Positions 18,091 through 27,047 of a stretch of DNA of 64,000 bases are shown here, piece after piece. A model generated the notes under the pieces. It did no database searches and was not told the origin of the DNA. It saw only the letters and a program-made list of their open reading frames with translations. The DNA lies in assembly GCF_002837275.1 (NCBI RefSeq), contig NZ_NXIF01000033.1, positions 1-64,000 on the forward strand, written 5' to 3'. The position numbers and the translations under genes are program-made. This stretch comes from Malaciobacter halophilus. GTDB taxonomy: Bacteria > Campylobacterota > Campylobacteria > Campylobacterales > Arcobacteraceae. Within the stretch, counting starts at the first letter, position 1. Each line of letters opens with the position of its first letter.

Positions 18091-21000
18091 ATGATTTATA
18101 ATTTTAGTTCATGTTTTAGGATTCTAAAAGGTGGCAAAATTAGTTTAGTAGTTAGTGCACTTTTTAGTTCTTTAACACTTTGTCTTGCTTCTCCAAAAGG
18201 TGGAACTGTTACTTCTGGAACTGCAAGTATTACTCAAAATAAAACTATTACAAATATTAATCAAACATCTAATAAAGCAACTATTAATTGGCAAAATTTC
18301 TCTATTGCAGCAAATGAGACAGTTAATTTCAACCAACCAAACTCTAGTGCTATTACACTAAACCGAGTTATTGGAAATGAGAAAAGTATTATAAATGGTG
18401 CATTAAATGCAAATGGACAAGTTTGGATACTAAATTCAAATGGTGTTTTATTTGGTAAAAATGCAAGTATAAATACAAGTGGAATCTTAGCAACAACAGC
18501 AGAACTTTCTGATAAAGATTTTAATGCAAAAAATTATAGTTTCAAAAATGCAACAGCAAACTCTATTATAAATCAAGGAACAATAGAAGTGATAAATAAT
18601 GGTTCAGTTATATTAGCTTCAAATGAGACTATAAATGAAGGAACTATCAAAGCTATTAAAGGAAATGTTCACTTAGTTGGAACTGATTCATATTCAATTA
18701 ATCTAAATGGAAACTCATTAGTTAATCTTAGAGTAAATAAAGGTGTTCTTGATGCTATGGTATCAAATAAAGGAACTATCAAAGCAAATGGTGGAAAGAT
18801 TTATTTAACAACTAATGCAGTAAATGAATTATTAAAAGGGGTAGTAAACAATACAGGGATTATTGAAGCTAATAGTATTGATGATTTAACAGGTAATATT
18901 GAATTATTTGCTCATGGTGGTGAAACTAATATAGATGGTAAAATAACTGCTAATAATGGTTTTATTGAAACTTCTGGTTCACATATTAACTTTTCAGATA
19001 CTCTTGATATAAATGCAGGTAATGGTGGTACTTGGCTTATTGATCCAAATAATATAAAAATTGTATCTGATGCAATAGCTGAAGCAAATGTAGACTACTT
19101 AGGAGCACCATTATATTCATCATTAGATGATTCAACAATTTTACGTGCATCAACTATTGAAACACAATTAAATAATGGAACTAGTGTTATTGTTGAAACA
19201 TCTGAAGCTGGAACAAACTCTCAAGCTGGTGATATTTTTTTACAAACAAGTATCAACAAAACTTCAGGTGCTGATGCAACTTTGACACTAAAAGCACATA
19301 GAAATATATTATTTGCAGATAGCTATAATTTAAATTCAATTGGGAGTATCTTAAGTACAACAAATAAACTAAATGTAGTTTTATGGTCTGATAGTGATGG
19401 AAATAACAATGGTTCAGTATGGTTACCTCAAAACTCAAATATCTCAACAAATGGAGGACATATTCACATAGCAGGAGGGGCTAGTTCTAAAACATGGAAT
19501 GGATTAACTGTTGGGAACTCTTATGCTGTTGGAAGTAGTTTTTCTTCAAAAGAAGGAAACTCCATAGCAAGAGGTTCTTCAATCAATGGTAATATTAGTG
19601 CTAATGGTTTAACTTCAGGTGGAGATATTTTTATAAAAGGTCTTGCTAGCCAATCAAATTATTATATTAGTGCAAGAGGAGTTAGTTTATCTGGTAGTGT
19701 TACAACAAACCATGGAGGAAATATAACAATAGAAGGTAAAGCAAAAGGTGCTTCTGATGCTGTTGCTATTGGAGATAAAGCATCTTCATTAACTGATGGT
19801 TCAGCTATTGTAAGAGTTGAAAATGGAACTATTTTAATAAATGGCTATGGAAATACGGCAAATGCAAATAGTAATTCATTTGAACTAAATAATGGCTCTT
19901 ATATAGATGATAATGCAACAGGATTAGGAACACTTATTATAAATGCAAATACAGATGAAATATTTGCTGATTCTACTTCATACATAAAAATCAATAAATT
20001 GTTGTTAAAAAATGGTTTTACTACAACCTTAACTAATGCAAATAATAATATAGGAATATTAGCAGCAACAAATATGGCTAACTTAACTTATAAAGACAAA
20101 AATACTATTACAATAGGTAGTATAAATGGAGTTAATGGTATAACAGCTAATGGTGATATTAATCTTAGTGCATCAAGTATTGTAATTAGTGAACCAGTTT
20201 CAAATGGTTCAAATATACTAACACTTGATGCTAGTGGAACTATATATGATAATTTAAATGGATATATAAATACAAATAATCTTCTTTTAAAAAATGGTAG
20301 AATTATTCTTGATAATATAAAAAATGATACTTCTGTAATAGCTGCTAATAACTTAACTAGTCTATCTTATATAGATGCAAATGAACTTACTATTGGAAAA
20401 ATTAATTCTACAAATGGAATAACAGCACTAGAGGCTATAAATATTTCAACAAATACAGGCAATTTAACTATTAATAATAATATAAATACATCAGATATTG
20501 GAACTTCTGCCATAGTTTTAAATGCAGGGAAAAGTCAAGTAGCAGGAATAGCAACAGGAGGAGATATTAAATATATTTCAGGAAATATTTCAATGAGTAA
20601 TACAAGTAGAGCGACTTTTTATACGGGTAGTATAAATGGAAGCTCTATAAACACTTTAATATCTAATGGTAACTTTAGGTATAACAGTGATGAGAGTTCA
20701 AATGGTTATGATACAGTAAACTCTTCTTTAAATTCAGGATTTTATACCCTTTACAGAGAACAACCAACTATTTATGTTACTGCTAATAATGACTCTTTTA
20801 AATATAATGGTAGTTCTTATATAGGAGGAAATGGTGTCACTTATTCTGGCTTTGTAAATAATGATACATCTTCAATTTTAAATGGTAAATTAGTTTATAC
20901 AGGGACTTCTCAAGGTGCAAGTAAAGCTGGAATATATACAATAAGTGCAAATGGTTTGTCAAATAATCTTGGATATGATATTACTTTTATAAATGGACAA

Positions 21001-21894
21001 TTAGAGATCAAAGAAGATAATACAAAAGCCAATGTAATAATAGAAGATAAAATAATACCTAAAAATAACCAAGTCTCAAAAGTTAAAATAACAACAAATA
21101 ATGATTCACTTATACCTCTTAATTCAATAAAAAATTTATCCATAAAAGATTTAGATGAAAATCAAACAAAACAGACTTTAGATTTAGTCACTTCAAGTAA
21201 AAATTTACAAGAAAAGAGAACTAATAAAACTACAACAATAAATAAAACAAAACAAAACAAAACAATAGATAATCTAATAGAAAATAAAACAAAAAATCAA
21301 GTAAAAGAAAAAACAAAAACAATCAACACAATAAAAGATACAAAAATAAGTAATTTAAACAAAAAACAAACTAAAAATGAGCAAACTGAACAAAGTTCAA
21401 ACTCAACTAAAAATTCAGATGAAAAAACAATTAAAAAAAATCCAAAAACAAATACCTCAAAACAAAATACACCTAAACAAAACACATATGAATTAGATGA
21501 AGCACAAATAGAGATTCGTGTTAATGAAAAGGGTAAAATTATATTCAGTAAATCTGATATTGAAGCAGTAATTGAAAAAAACGGTCAATTAATTTTATCA
21601 AATAATACAGCTGATGTATTAAAAACCATGGGAATATCAATAAAAACAATCTCAGTAAAAAATAGTAAAGTTGAAGTTGTTATTATTGATAAAAGAAGTA
21701 CATCTAAATATAGTGCAACTTTAACAAATGGTAACTCTTTACCAAAATATCTAATATTAGATTCTAAAACAGGAAAAATTACTGGAACTTTACCTAAAAA
21801 GATAAAAGAAGTTAATATTAGTTTAAAAGCTACGAGCAAAGATGGAACAATTAGAGTTTTAAATTTAGAAATGAGGATAAATAAATATGAATAA
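18091..21894 (+). CDS. Filamentous haemagglutinin-like exoprotein (TPS domain, MBG domain)
   Basis: A 1267-residue secreted protein whose start has AAAGG 5 bases upstream. An extended signal (1-33, ending SLTLCLA) precedes a two-partner-secretion domain: TINWQNFSIAANETVNFNQP, NGQVWILNSNGVLFG and NTSGILATTAELSD are classic. A beta-helix region follows (about 200-880) with an imperfect tandem repeat at 615-795. Residues about 890-975 form an MBG-like domain (YVTANNDSFKYNG). A Lys/Thr/Asn-rich low-complexity stretch (about 1010-1135) leads to a C-terminal folded segment with an Ig-like GKITGTLPKK motif. It overlaps the FecR-domain gene by 8 bases. No FhaC/TpsB transporter gene is adjacent. Confidence 0.88.
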   Translation: MIYNFSSCFRILKGGKISLVVSALFSSLTLCLASPKGGTVTSGTASITQNKTITNINQTSNKATINWQNFSIAANETVNFNQPNSSAITLNRVIGNEKSIINGALNANGQVWILNSNGVLFGKNASINTSGILATTAELSDKDFNAKNYSFKNATANSIINQGTIEVINNGSVILASNETINEGTIKAIKGNVHLVGTDSYSINLNGNSLVNLRVNKGVLDAMVSNKGTIKANGGKIYLTTNAVNELLKGVVNNTGIIEANSIDDLTGNIELFAHGGETNIDGKITANNGFIETSGSHINFSDTLDINAGNGGTWLIDPNNIKIVSDAIAEANVDYLGAPLYSSLDDSTILRASTIETQLNNGTSVIVETSEAGTNSQAGDIFLQTSINKTSGADATLTLKAHRNILFADSYNLNSIGSILSTTNKLNVVLWSDSDGNNNGSVWLPQNSNISTNGGHIHIAGGASSKTWNGLTVGNSYAVGSSFSSKEGNSIARGSSINGNISANGLTSGGDIFIKGLASQSNYYISARGVSLSGSVTTNHGGNITIEGKAKGASDAVAIGDKASSLTDGSAIVRVENGTILINGYGNTANANSNSFELNNGSYIDDNATGLGTLIINANTDEIFADSTSYIKINKLLLKNGFTTTLTNANNNIGILAATNMANLTYKDKNTITIGSINGVNGITANGDINLSASSIVISEPVSNGSNILTLDASGTIYDNLNGYINTNNLLLKNGRIILDNIKNDTSVIAANNLTSLSYIDANELTIGKINSTNGITALEAINISTNTGNLTINNNINTSDIGTSAIVLNAGKSQVAGIATGGDIKYISGNISMSNTSRATFYTGSINGSSINTLISNGNFRYNSDESSNGYDTVNSSLNSGFYTLYREQPTIYVTANNDSFKYNGSSYIGGNGVTYSGFVNNDTSSILNGKLVYTGTSQGASKAGIYTISANGLSNNLGYDITFINGQLEIKEDNTKANVIIEDKIIPKNNQVSKVKITTNNDSLIPLNSIKNLSIKDLDENQTKQTLDLVTSSKNLQEKRTNKTTTINKTKQNKTIDNLIENKTKNQVKEKTKTINTIKDTKISNLNKKQTKNEQTEQSSNSTKNSDEKTIKKNPKTNTSKQNTPKQNTYELDEAQIEIRVNEKGKIIFSKSDIEAVIEKNGQLILSNNTADVLKTMGISIKTISVKNSKVEVVIIDKRSTSKYSATLTNGNSLPKYLILDSKTGKITGTLPKKIKEVNISLKATSKDGTIRVLNLEMRINKYE
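19933..20475 (+). repeat. Imperfect tandem repeat inside the haemagglutinin-like gene
   Basis: Two units of roughly 85-95 codons align: each has an N/D-rich lead, then NKLLLKNG or NNLLLKNG, an AATNMANLTY or AANNLTSLSY segment, TITIGSINGVNGITA or LTIGKINSTNGITA, and a closing beta strand. This is the periodicity expected of a beta-helix passenger. Confidence 0.7.
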
Positions 21895-23035
21895 AAAAAG
21901 CTATATTATTTTTTTAGGAATTTTGATATTAGGTATTATTGGTTTTATATATTATAAAATTGAAGATTCAAAAAATATATTTGCTCAAATTGTTTCTAAA
22001 GTAGGTGAAGTTAATTTAGTTAACGAAAAAGGAGAAATTCTAACAAAAGTAAAAGAAGGCTATAAAATTAAAATAGGAGAGTTTTTAGAAACAAAAGAGA
22101 ACTCTTCTGTAACAATAAAATTTATTGATAATTCTATTGCCATTATCTCTGAAAAATCATTAGTTTCTATGAAGAGATTGAAATATGATAAAGACTCTAA
22201 AAAATCAACTACAAATATAATGCTTTTAAAAGGAAAAATTGAATCTACTGTAACTAATCAAGATACTTTTGGTTCTGAATATAAAGTAATAACTCCAACT
22301 TTACAACTTGCAGTTAGAGGAACAGTATTTAATGTAATTTTTGAAGATAAAGAGTCAAGAGCTTTTGTAACAAAAGGAAAGATTTTAGCTTCAGATGGTG
22401 AAAACTCTTTAACTTTAAATGCAGGATATGGTGTAGTTGTAAACGATAATACTAAGTTAAGTTCACCAATAAAACTGTTAAATAAACCAACAATAGATTT
22501 AAATGAATTAAATATTAAATATTATAAAAAATATATCTCATGGAAAAAGCTTAAAAATGCAGTTAAATATCATGTTCAAATATATACTACATCAAAATAC
22601 AATGCGCTAATTTATGATAAATATGTTAATAATACACAATTAGATATAGATAACTTAAAAGATGGGAAATATAAAATAAGCATTCAAGCTGTTGATAAAT
22701 ATGGATTAGAAGGATTTAAAATTATAAAAAATTTCAATGTTAAATCTAATCCACTTCCACCAAATGTAAATGAACCAAGAGCTAATTTAAAATCAAAAAT
22801 GATTTTATTTAGTTGGGAAAAATCAGTAGATGCAAATAAGTATATATTAGAAATATCAAGAATGAGAAGTTTTAAAAATATTCTAATTAGAGTTACTAAC
22901 TTAAACTCTTCATTAGATAAGATCTCTTTGCCATTACAAAAAGGAGAATATTTTATTAGAATGTCAAGTGTTGATAGCTCTGGTATTAGAGGACCATACA
23001 GTAAAATACATCAATTTAAAGTAGATAACAAATGA
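21887..23035 (+). CDS. FecR-domain membrane-anchored protein with fibronectin-like repeats
   Basis: A 382-residue protein with one N-terminal membrane helix (YIIFLGILILGIIGFIYYKI) that probably anchors it on the periplasmic side. Residues about 33-165 form a FecR domain: VSKVGEVNLVNEKGE, SSVTIKFIDNSIAIISEKS and the signature LAVRGTVFNVIFED. The rest (about 185-382) contains two fibronectin-like modules, each starting with a WKK/WEKS-x-(N/D)A segment and ending YKISIQAVDKYG or YFIRMSSVDSSG. It is not the sigma-regulator type of FecR: no sigma factor or TonB receptor is nearby. It overlaps the genes on both sides by 4-8 bases, so all three act as one unit. Confidence 0.85.
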   Translation: MNKKSYIIFLGILILGIIGFIYYKIEDSKNIFAQIVSKVGEVNLVNEKGEILTKVKEGYKIKIGEFLETKENSSVTIKFIDNSIAIISEKSLVSMKRLKYDKDSKKSTTNIMLLKGKIESTVTNQDTFGSEYKVITPTLQLAVRGTVFNVIFEDKESRAFVTKGKILASDGENSLTLNAGYGVVVNDNTKLSSPIKLLNKPTIDLNELNIKYYKKYISWKKLKNAVKYHVQIYTTSKYNALIYDKYVNNTQLDIDNLKDGKYKISIQAVDKYGLEGFKIIKNFNVKSNPLPPNVNEPRANLKSKMILFSWEKSVDANKYILEISRMRSFKNILIRVTNLNSSLDKISLPLQKGEYFIRMSSVDSSGIRGPYSKIHQFKVDNK

Positions 23036-24798
23036 GAAAAACAGATAAATTATACTTCAAATATAAGATTTGGATAGTTTTACTATCTTTAAGTATCACT
23101 TATGCTTTTTCCCATACAACAATATATGATAAATTAAAAAACTACTTTAATGATACTATACAATACTTAGCATCTAAAGAGAAATATTTTACGGATTCAG
23201 TTGTTATTGATATAAATGATACCTCTTTAAAAGTATTACAAAAAGATTTTGGACACTGGCCTTATACACGAGATAAATACGCACTAATAGTTGAATTTTT
23301 ACAATCTATGAATGTTAAAAATATTGTATTTGATATTAAATTTTTAGACCCAAGAGCTGGAGATGATATTTTTAGAAAAACAATTGATAAATATAATAAT
23401 ATTTTCTTTGTAACAAGTACTTTACAAGAAGAAATTCCAATAAATAAAGAAGAAAAAAAGATATTAAAACAAATCTCTTGGGGTAAGCATTTAAATATAC
23501 CAACATTAAAATATAATAGTTTACTTCTTCCTCATACTAATGTCTTTGATGAAGATACAATTTATAAATTTGGAATCACTTCAGTTTTAGGAGACAGTGA
23601 TAATTTTATAAGGTCAATTCCACTGTTATATAATATTGATTTTAATATATTCCCATCCTTACTTCTTAGGCTTCAATCTTTACATAAAAATATACCAAAA
23701 ATAGAGTATAACCCAAAAACAAATAAACTTTTTATAGATAAAAATACTTGGCATGTTGATAATAAAAGTAGAATTAAACTATTTTACCCTAAAAATGCAA
23801 ACTCAATTATAAGTATTCCTTTTTATAAAATCAGTGAAGTTGCACTAAATAAAAAATCAATCTCAAATAAAAATTTTCTAAAAAATAAAACAGTCTTTAT
23901 AGGTAGTTCAGCTTTTTTATCAGATAGAATAAATACTCCAAGAGGAGCTATGTCAGGCTCTTATTTACTTGCAATTGCATATGAATCACTAAAAAATAAT
24001 CTAATTATAAAAAATAACAATATTGTAAATACTTTACTACTATTAATAGCCGTTTTATTCTCTTTTTATTTAAGTAATAAAAAAGAGATATATAAAAAAT
24101 CAGTAGCAATTACTACATTATTAACAATTTTAGCAACTTCAATTTATGGTTTTATTTTCTTAAAACTATTTTATTTAGAGACTAATGTATTTTTTTCAAT
24201 ACTAATAATTATATTTTCAATTCTACTAACAATAGTAAGTCATCAGCTTTCTTTATCTAAATACAATCAAAAACTAATTAATGAAACTAAAAGATTATAT
24301 AATGAAGCAAATTGTGATACTTTAACAGGATTGCTAAATAGACGTGGATTTGATGAGCAGTATGAAAAGTATAAAGAGCTTACTTATACAAAAAATATAC
24401 ACTCTTCATGTTTAGCAGTTATTGATTTAGATCACTTTAAAAGTGTTAATGATACTTATGGTCATGATATAGGAGATTTAGTTCTACAAAGTTTTGGAAA
24501 TCTTTTAAAAGAGCAGTTAAGAGATATTGATATTCCTGCAAGATGGGGTGGAGAAGAGTTTGTGATTTTACTAAAAGATACAACATTAGATGAATCAATT
24601 ATTGTACTAAATAGAGTTAGACAAGTATGCAAACAAATGGATATAAAAACTCCTCAAGGAAAATTAAATATTACTATTAGTATAGGAGTAACACAAATAG
24701 AAAACTTTTCTAAAACAGTTGATTTGTATGTAAAACAAGCTGATATTGGTTTATATCAAGCAAAAAAATCAGGAAGAGACAAAGTTTGTATCGCTTAA
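23032..24798 (+). CDS. CHASE2-GGDEF diguanylate cyclase
   Basis: A 588-residue membrane protein. After an N-terminal helix comes a CHASE2 sensor (about 50-310) with VVIDINDTSLKVL and GHWPYTRDKYA, then three closely spaced helices (about 328-405). The cytoplasmic GGDEF domain has LTGLLNRRGF and the active-site loop GGEEF (506-510). An I-site RxxD (RDID) sits 5 residues before it, so product inhibition is likely. The protein should make c-di-GMP. CHASE2 receptors commonly sit beside FecR-domain proteins, and here the gene overlaps the FecR gene by 4 bases. It may link the state of the exoprotein or envelope to c-di-GMP. Confidence 0.92.
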   Translation: MRKTDKLYFKYKIWIVLLSLSITYAFSHTTIYDKLKNYFNDTIQYLASKEKYFTDSVVIDINDTSLKVLQKDFGHWPYTRDKYALIVEFLQSMNVKNIVFDIKFLDPRAGDDIFRKTIDKYNNIFFVTSTLQEEIPINKEEKKILKQISWGKHLNIPTLKYNSLLLPHTNVFDEDTIYKFGITSVLGDSDNFIRSIPLLYNIDFNIFPSLLLRLQSLHKNIPKIEYNPKTNKLFIDKNTWHVDNKSRIKLFYPKNANSIISIPFYKISEVALNKKSISNKNFLKNKTVFIGSSAFLSDRINTPRGAMSGSYLLAIAYESLKNNLIIKNNNIVNTLLLLIAVLFSFYLSNKKEIYKKSVAITTLLTILATSIYGFIFLKLFYLETNVFFSILIIIFSILLTIVSHQLSLSKYNQKLINETKRLYNEANCDTLTGLLNRRGFDEQYEKYKELTYTKNIHSSCLAVIDLDHFKSVNDTYGHDIGDLVLQSFGNLLKEQLRDIDIPARWGGEEFVILLKDTTLDESIIVLNRVRQVCKQMDIKTPQGKLNITISIGVTQIENFSKTVDLYVKQADIGLYQAKKSGRDKVCIA

Positions 24799-24849
24799 AA
24801 TTAGTTTTATTAAAATAAAAAATTTGATTTATTAAATTTGTTAGATAAG

Positions 24850-24938
24850 TGGCAGTGAGTGAGGGATTCGAACCCTCGGAGGCGTGAACCTCGCCGGTTT
24901 TCAAAACCGGTACTTTCGACCAACTCAGTCAACTCACT
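24850..24938 (-). tRNA. tRNA-Ser (anticodon TGA)
   Basis: On the minus strand, acceptor AGTGAGT pairs with ACTCACT, with discriminator G and an encoded CCA. The anticodon arm CCGGTTTTGAAAACCGG gives anticodon TGA. A long variable arm and the T loop GGTTCGAATCC fit a class II serine tRNA. Confidence 0.95.
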
Positions 24939-24952
24939 ACAACATTAATAAG

Positions 24953-25039
24953 TGGTGCGAATGGTGAGAATCGAACTCACACTCCGAAACCGGAATGGGA
25001 TTTTAAGTCCCACGCGTCTACCTATTCCGCCACACTCGC
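24953..25039 (-). tRNA. tRNA-Leu (anticodon TAA)
   Basis: On the minus strand, acceptor GCGAGTG pairs with CATTCGC (one G-T pair), with discriminator A and an encoded CCA. The anticodon arm TGGGACTTAAAATCCCA gives TAA. A long variable arm is present. It lies 14 bases upstream of tRNA-Ser and is probably cotranscribed with it. Confidence 0.95.
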
Positions 25040-25097
25040 ACTTTTTGTACTTAAGATTTAAACACTTTAAAAGTCGTTCTTCTTAAATTGGACTGGA

Positions 25098-25126
25098 ATT
25101 ATAATAGAAAATTTTTTATTTGTCAA
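25098..25126 (-). promoter_or_regulatory. Consensus sigma70 promoter for the tRNA-Leu/tRNA-Ser unit
   Basis: Read on the minus strand, TTGACA (25126-25121) and TATAAT (25103-25098) are separated by 17 bases, a full match to the bacterial consensus. It lies 59 bases upstream of tRNA-Leu. Confidence 0.8.
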
Positions 25127-25196
25127 GAGTTTTTTTAAAAAAAATCAAAATTTTCTTTTTTTTAATATTTTTATCTAAATAAAACACCAAAATTAG

Positions 25197-25202
25197 TATA
25201 AT
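25197..25202 (+). promoter_or_regulatory. Candidate -10 box for ilvD
   Basis: A perfect TATAAT lies 37 bases before the ilvD start. No -35 box is visible, but T-rich runs recur upstream, the pattern described for sigma70 promoters in Campylobacter and Helicobacter. Confidence 0.55.
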
Positions 25203-25239
25203 CGCAAATATAATAATATAGTTACACTAAAGGATATAT

Positions 25240-26928
25240 ATGAGAAGTGATGAAGTAAAAAAAGGATTTGAAAGAACTCCACATAGGTCTTTATTAAGAG
25301 CTACTGGTTTAAAAGATGAAGATTTTAATAAACCCTTTATTGCAGTTGCAAACTCTTTTATTGAAATAATACCTGGGCATTTCTTTTTAAATAAAGTATC
25401 AGAGATTATAAAAGAAGAGATTAAAGCAAATGGATGTGTACCATTTGAATTTAATACAATTGGAGTTGATGATGGTATTGCAATGGGACATGATGGAATG
25501 TTATTTTCACTTCCATCAAGAGAATTAATTGCAAACTCTATTGAAACAGTAATGAATGCACATAAACTTGATGCAATGATTGCAATTCCAAACTGTGATA
25601 AAATTGTACCAGGTATGATTATGGGAGCACTAAGAGTTGATGTACCTACTGTATTTGTTTCTGGTGGGCCTATGGCAAAAGGTCACACAAAAGATGGTAA
25701 ACCTATTGATTTAGCAACTGCATTTGAAGCTGTTGGTAAATATGAAAAAGGTGATATGAATGATGAAGAGTTAAAAGATATAGAATGTAATGCATGTCCA
25801 AGTGGAGGTTCATGTTCTGGTATGTTTACAGCAAACTCTATGAATACACTTATGGAAGCTATGGGAATTGCTCTTCCAGGGAATGGAACAATCTTAGCAC
25901 TTACTCCTCAAAGAGAAGAGTTATATAGAAAAGCAGCAAGAAGAGTTTGTGAAATTGCAAAAGATGAGCAAGCAAGAGAAGAATTTAAATTAAGAAACAT
26001 TTTAAATGAAAATGCAGTAAAAAATGCATTTGCAGTTGATATGGCAATGGGTGGAAGTTCAAATACGGTATTACATATGTTAGCTATTGCAAAAGAAGCA
26101 GGAGTTAACTTTAATCTTGAAAATATTAACGATATATCAAAAAGAGTTTCTCATATTGCAAAAATCTCTCCATCATTAAGTACTGTGCATATGGAAGACA
26201 TTAATAAAGCTGGTGGTGTAAATGCAGTTATGAAAGAGATGAGTAAAAGAGGAGATAATATACTACTTGATAATCCAACAATTACAGGAGAATCAATATT
26301 AGAAAGAATTTCTGATGCTTATATTAAAGATACAAATATTATCCATACAATTGACAATCCATATAGTAAAGTTGGTGGATTAGCTATTTTATATGGTAAC
26401 TTAGCTAAAGAAGGTGCTGTTATTAAAACTGCTGGTATTACAGGAGATAGAGTGTTTACTGGTAAGGCTGTATGTTTTGATGGACAACCTGAAGCTATAA
26501 AAGGTATTGTTGAAGGTAAAGTTAAAGCTGGAGATGTTGTTGTTATTAGATATGAAGGACCAAAAGGTGGCCCAGGAATGCAAGAGATGTTAGCACCTAC
26601 AAGTCTTATTATGGGAATGGGACTTGGAGATAAAGTTGCACTTATTACTGATGGAAGATTTAGTGGTGCTACAAGAGGGGCATCAATTGGCCATGTTTCA
26701 CCAGAAGCTGCGGAAGGTGGAATGATTGGTTTATTAAAAGATGGAGATGAGATTCATATTGATGTTGATAAATACATTTTAGAAGTAAATTTATCAGATG
26801 AAGAGATAGCAAAAAGAAAAGCTGAATTTACTCCACTTAAAAAACCTCTCAACTCAAGATGGCTAGGACAATATAGAGCCCTTGTAACAAATGCAAGCTC
26901 AGGTGCAATATTAAAAACTGACATGTAA
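25240..26928 (+). CDS. ilvD: Dihydroxy-acid dehydratase
   Basis: A 562-residue enzyme that dehydrates 2,3-dihydroxy-isovalerate and -methylvalerate, the penultimate step of valine and isoleucine synthesis. Fe-S ligands are visible in PNCDKIVPG (Cys119) and CPSGGSCSG (Cys186, Cys192). The N-terminal position that carries a Cys in [2Fe-2S] enzymes reads IIPGH here, as in the oxygen-sensitive [4Fe-4S] type of E. coli. The family signatures [11 protein letters not shown] and [13 protein letters not shown] are intact and the length is normal. The start has AAAGGA upstream. It is a single-gene unit with its own candidate promoter and terminator. Confidence 0.97.
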   Translation: MRSDEVKKGFERTPHRSLLRATGLKDEDFNKPFIAVANSFIEIIPGHFFLNKVSEIIKEEIKANGCVPFEFNTIGVDDGIAMGHDGMLFSLPSRELIANSIETVMNAHKLDAMIAIPNCDKIVPGMIMGALRVDVPTVFVSGGPMAKGHTKDGKPIDLATAFEAVGKYEKGDMNDEELKDIECNACPSGGSCSGMFTANSMNTLMEAMGIALPGNGTILALTPQREELYRKAARRVCEIAKDEQAREEFKLRNILNENAVKNAFAVDMAMGGSSNTVLHMLAIAKEAGVNFNLENINDISKRVSHIAKISPSLSTVHMEDINKAGGVNAVMKEMSKRGDNILLDNPTITGESILERISDAYIKDTNIIHTIDNPYSKVGGLAILYGNLAKEGAVIKTAGITGDRVFTGKAVCFDGQPEAIKGIVEGKVKAGDVVVIRYEGPKGGPGMQEMLAPTSLIMGMGLGDKVALITDGRFSGATRGASIGHVSPEAAEGGMIGLLKDGDEIHIDVDKYILEVNLSDEEIAKRKAEFTPLKKPLNSRWLGQYRALVTNASSGAILKTDM

Positions 26929-26930
26929 AA

Positions 26931-26960
26931 GAGAGGAAGTTTTTCTTCCTTTCTTTATTT
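26931..26960 (+). terminator. Terminator after ilvD
   Basis: AGGAAG (26934-26939) and CTTCCT (26945-26950) form a stem with a five-T loop, followed by a T-rich tail. Confidence 0.65.
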
Positions 26961-27011
26961 TTATTAACTCTTTGTTAACCTTTGATTGTAAAATAGTTTA
27001 CACTAAAAACT

Positions 27012-27017
27012 TATAAT
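27012..27017 (+). promoter_or_regulatory. Candidate -10 box for htrA
   Basis: A perfect TATAAT lies 30 bases before the htrA start, preceded by an AT-rich region without a clear -35. An AAAAAGGA ribosome site separates it from the gene. Confidence 0.45.
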
Positions 27018-27047
27018 TTCATCATAGTAAAATTAAAAAGGATAGGT

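Noticed and set aside
21240-21480. Frameshift or degraded sequence in the Lys/Thr-rich part of the exoprotein gene
   Set aside because: The reading frame stays open through to a folded C-terminal segment and the next gene overlaps correctly, so it is a low-complexity linker.
21887-23035. FecR protein as an anti-sigma factor regulator of iron uptake
   Set aside because: There is no sigma factor or TonB-dependent receptor nearby, and the domain is followed by fibronectin-like modules rather than a STN-interacting region.
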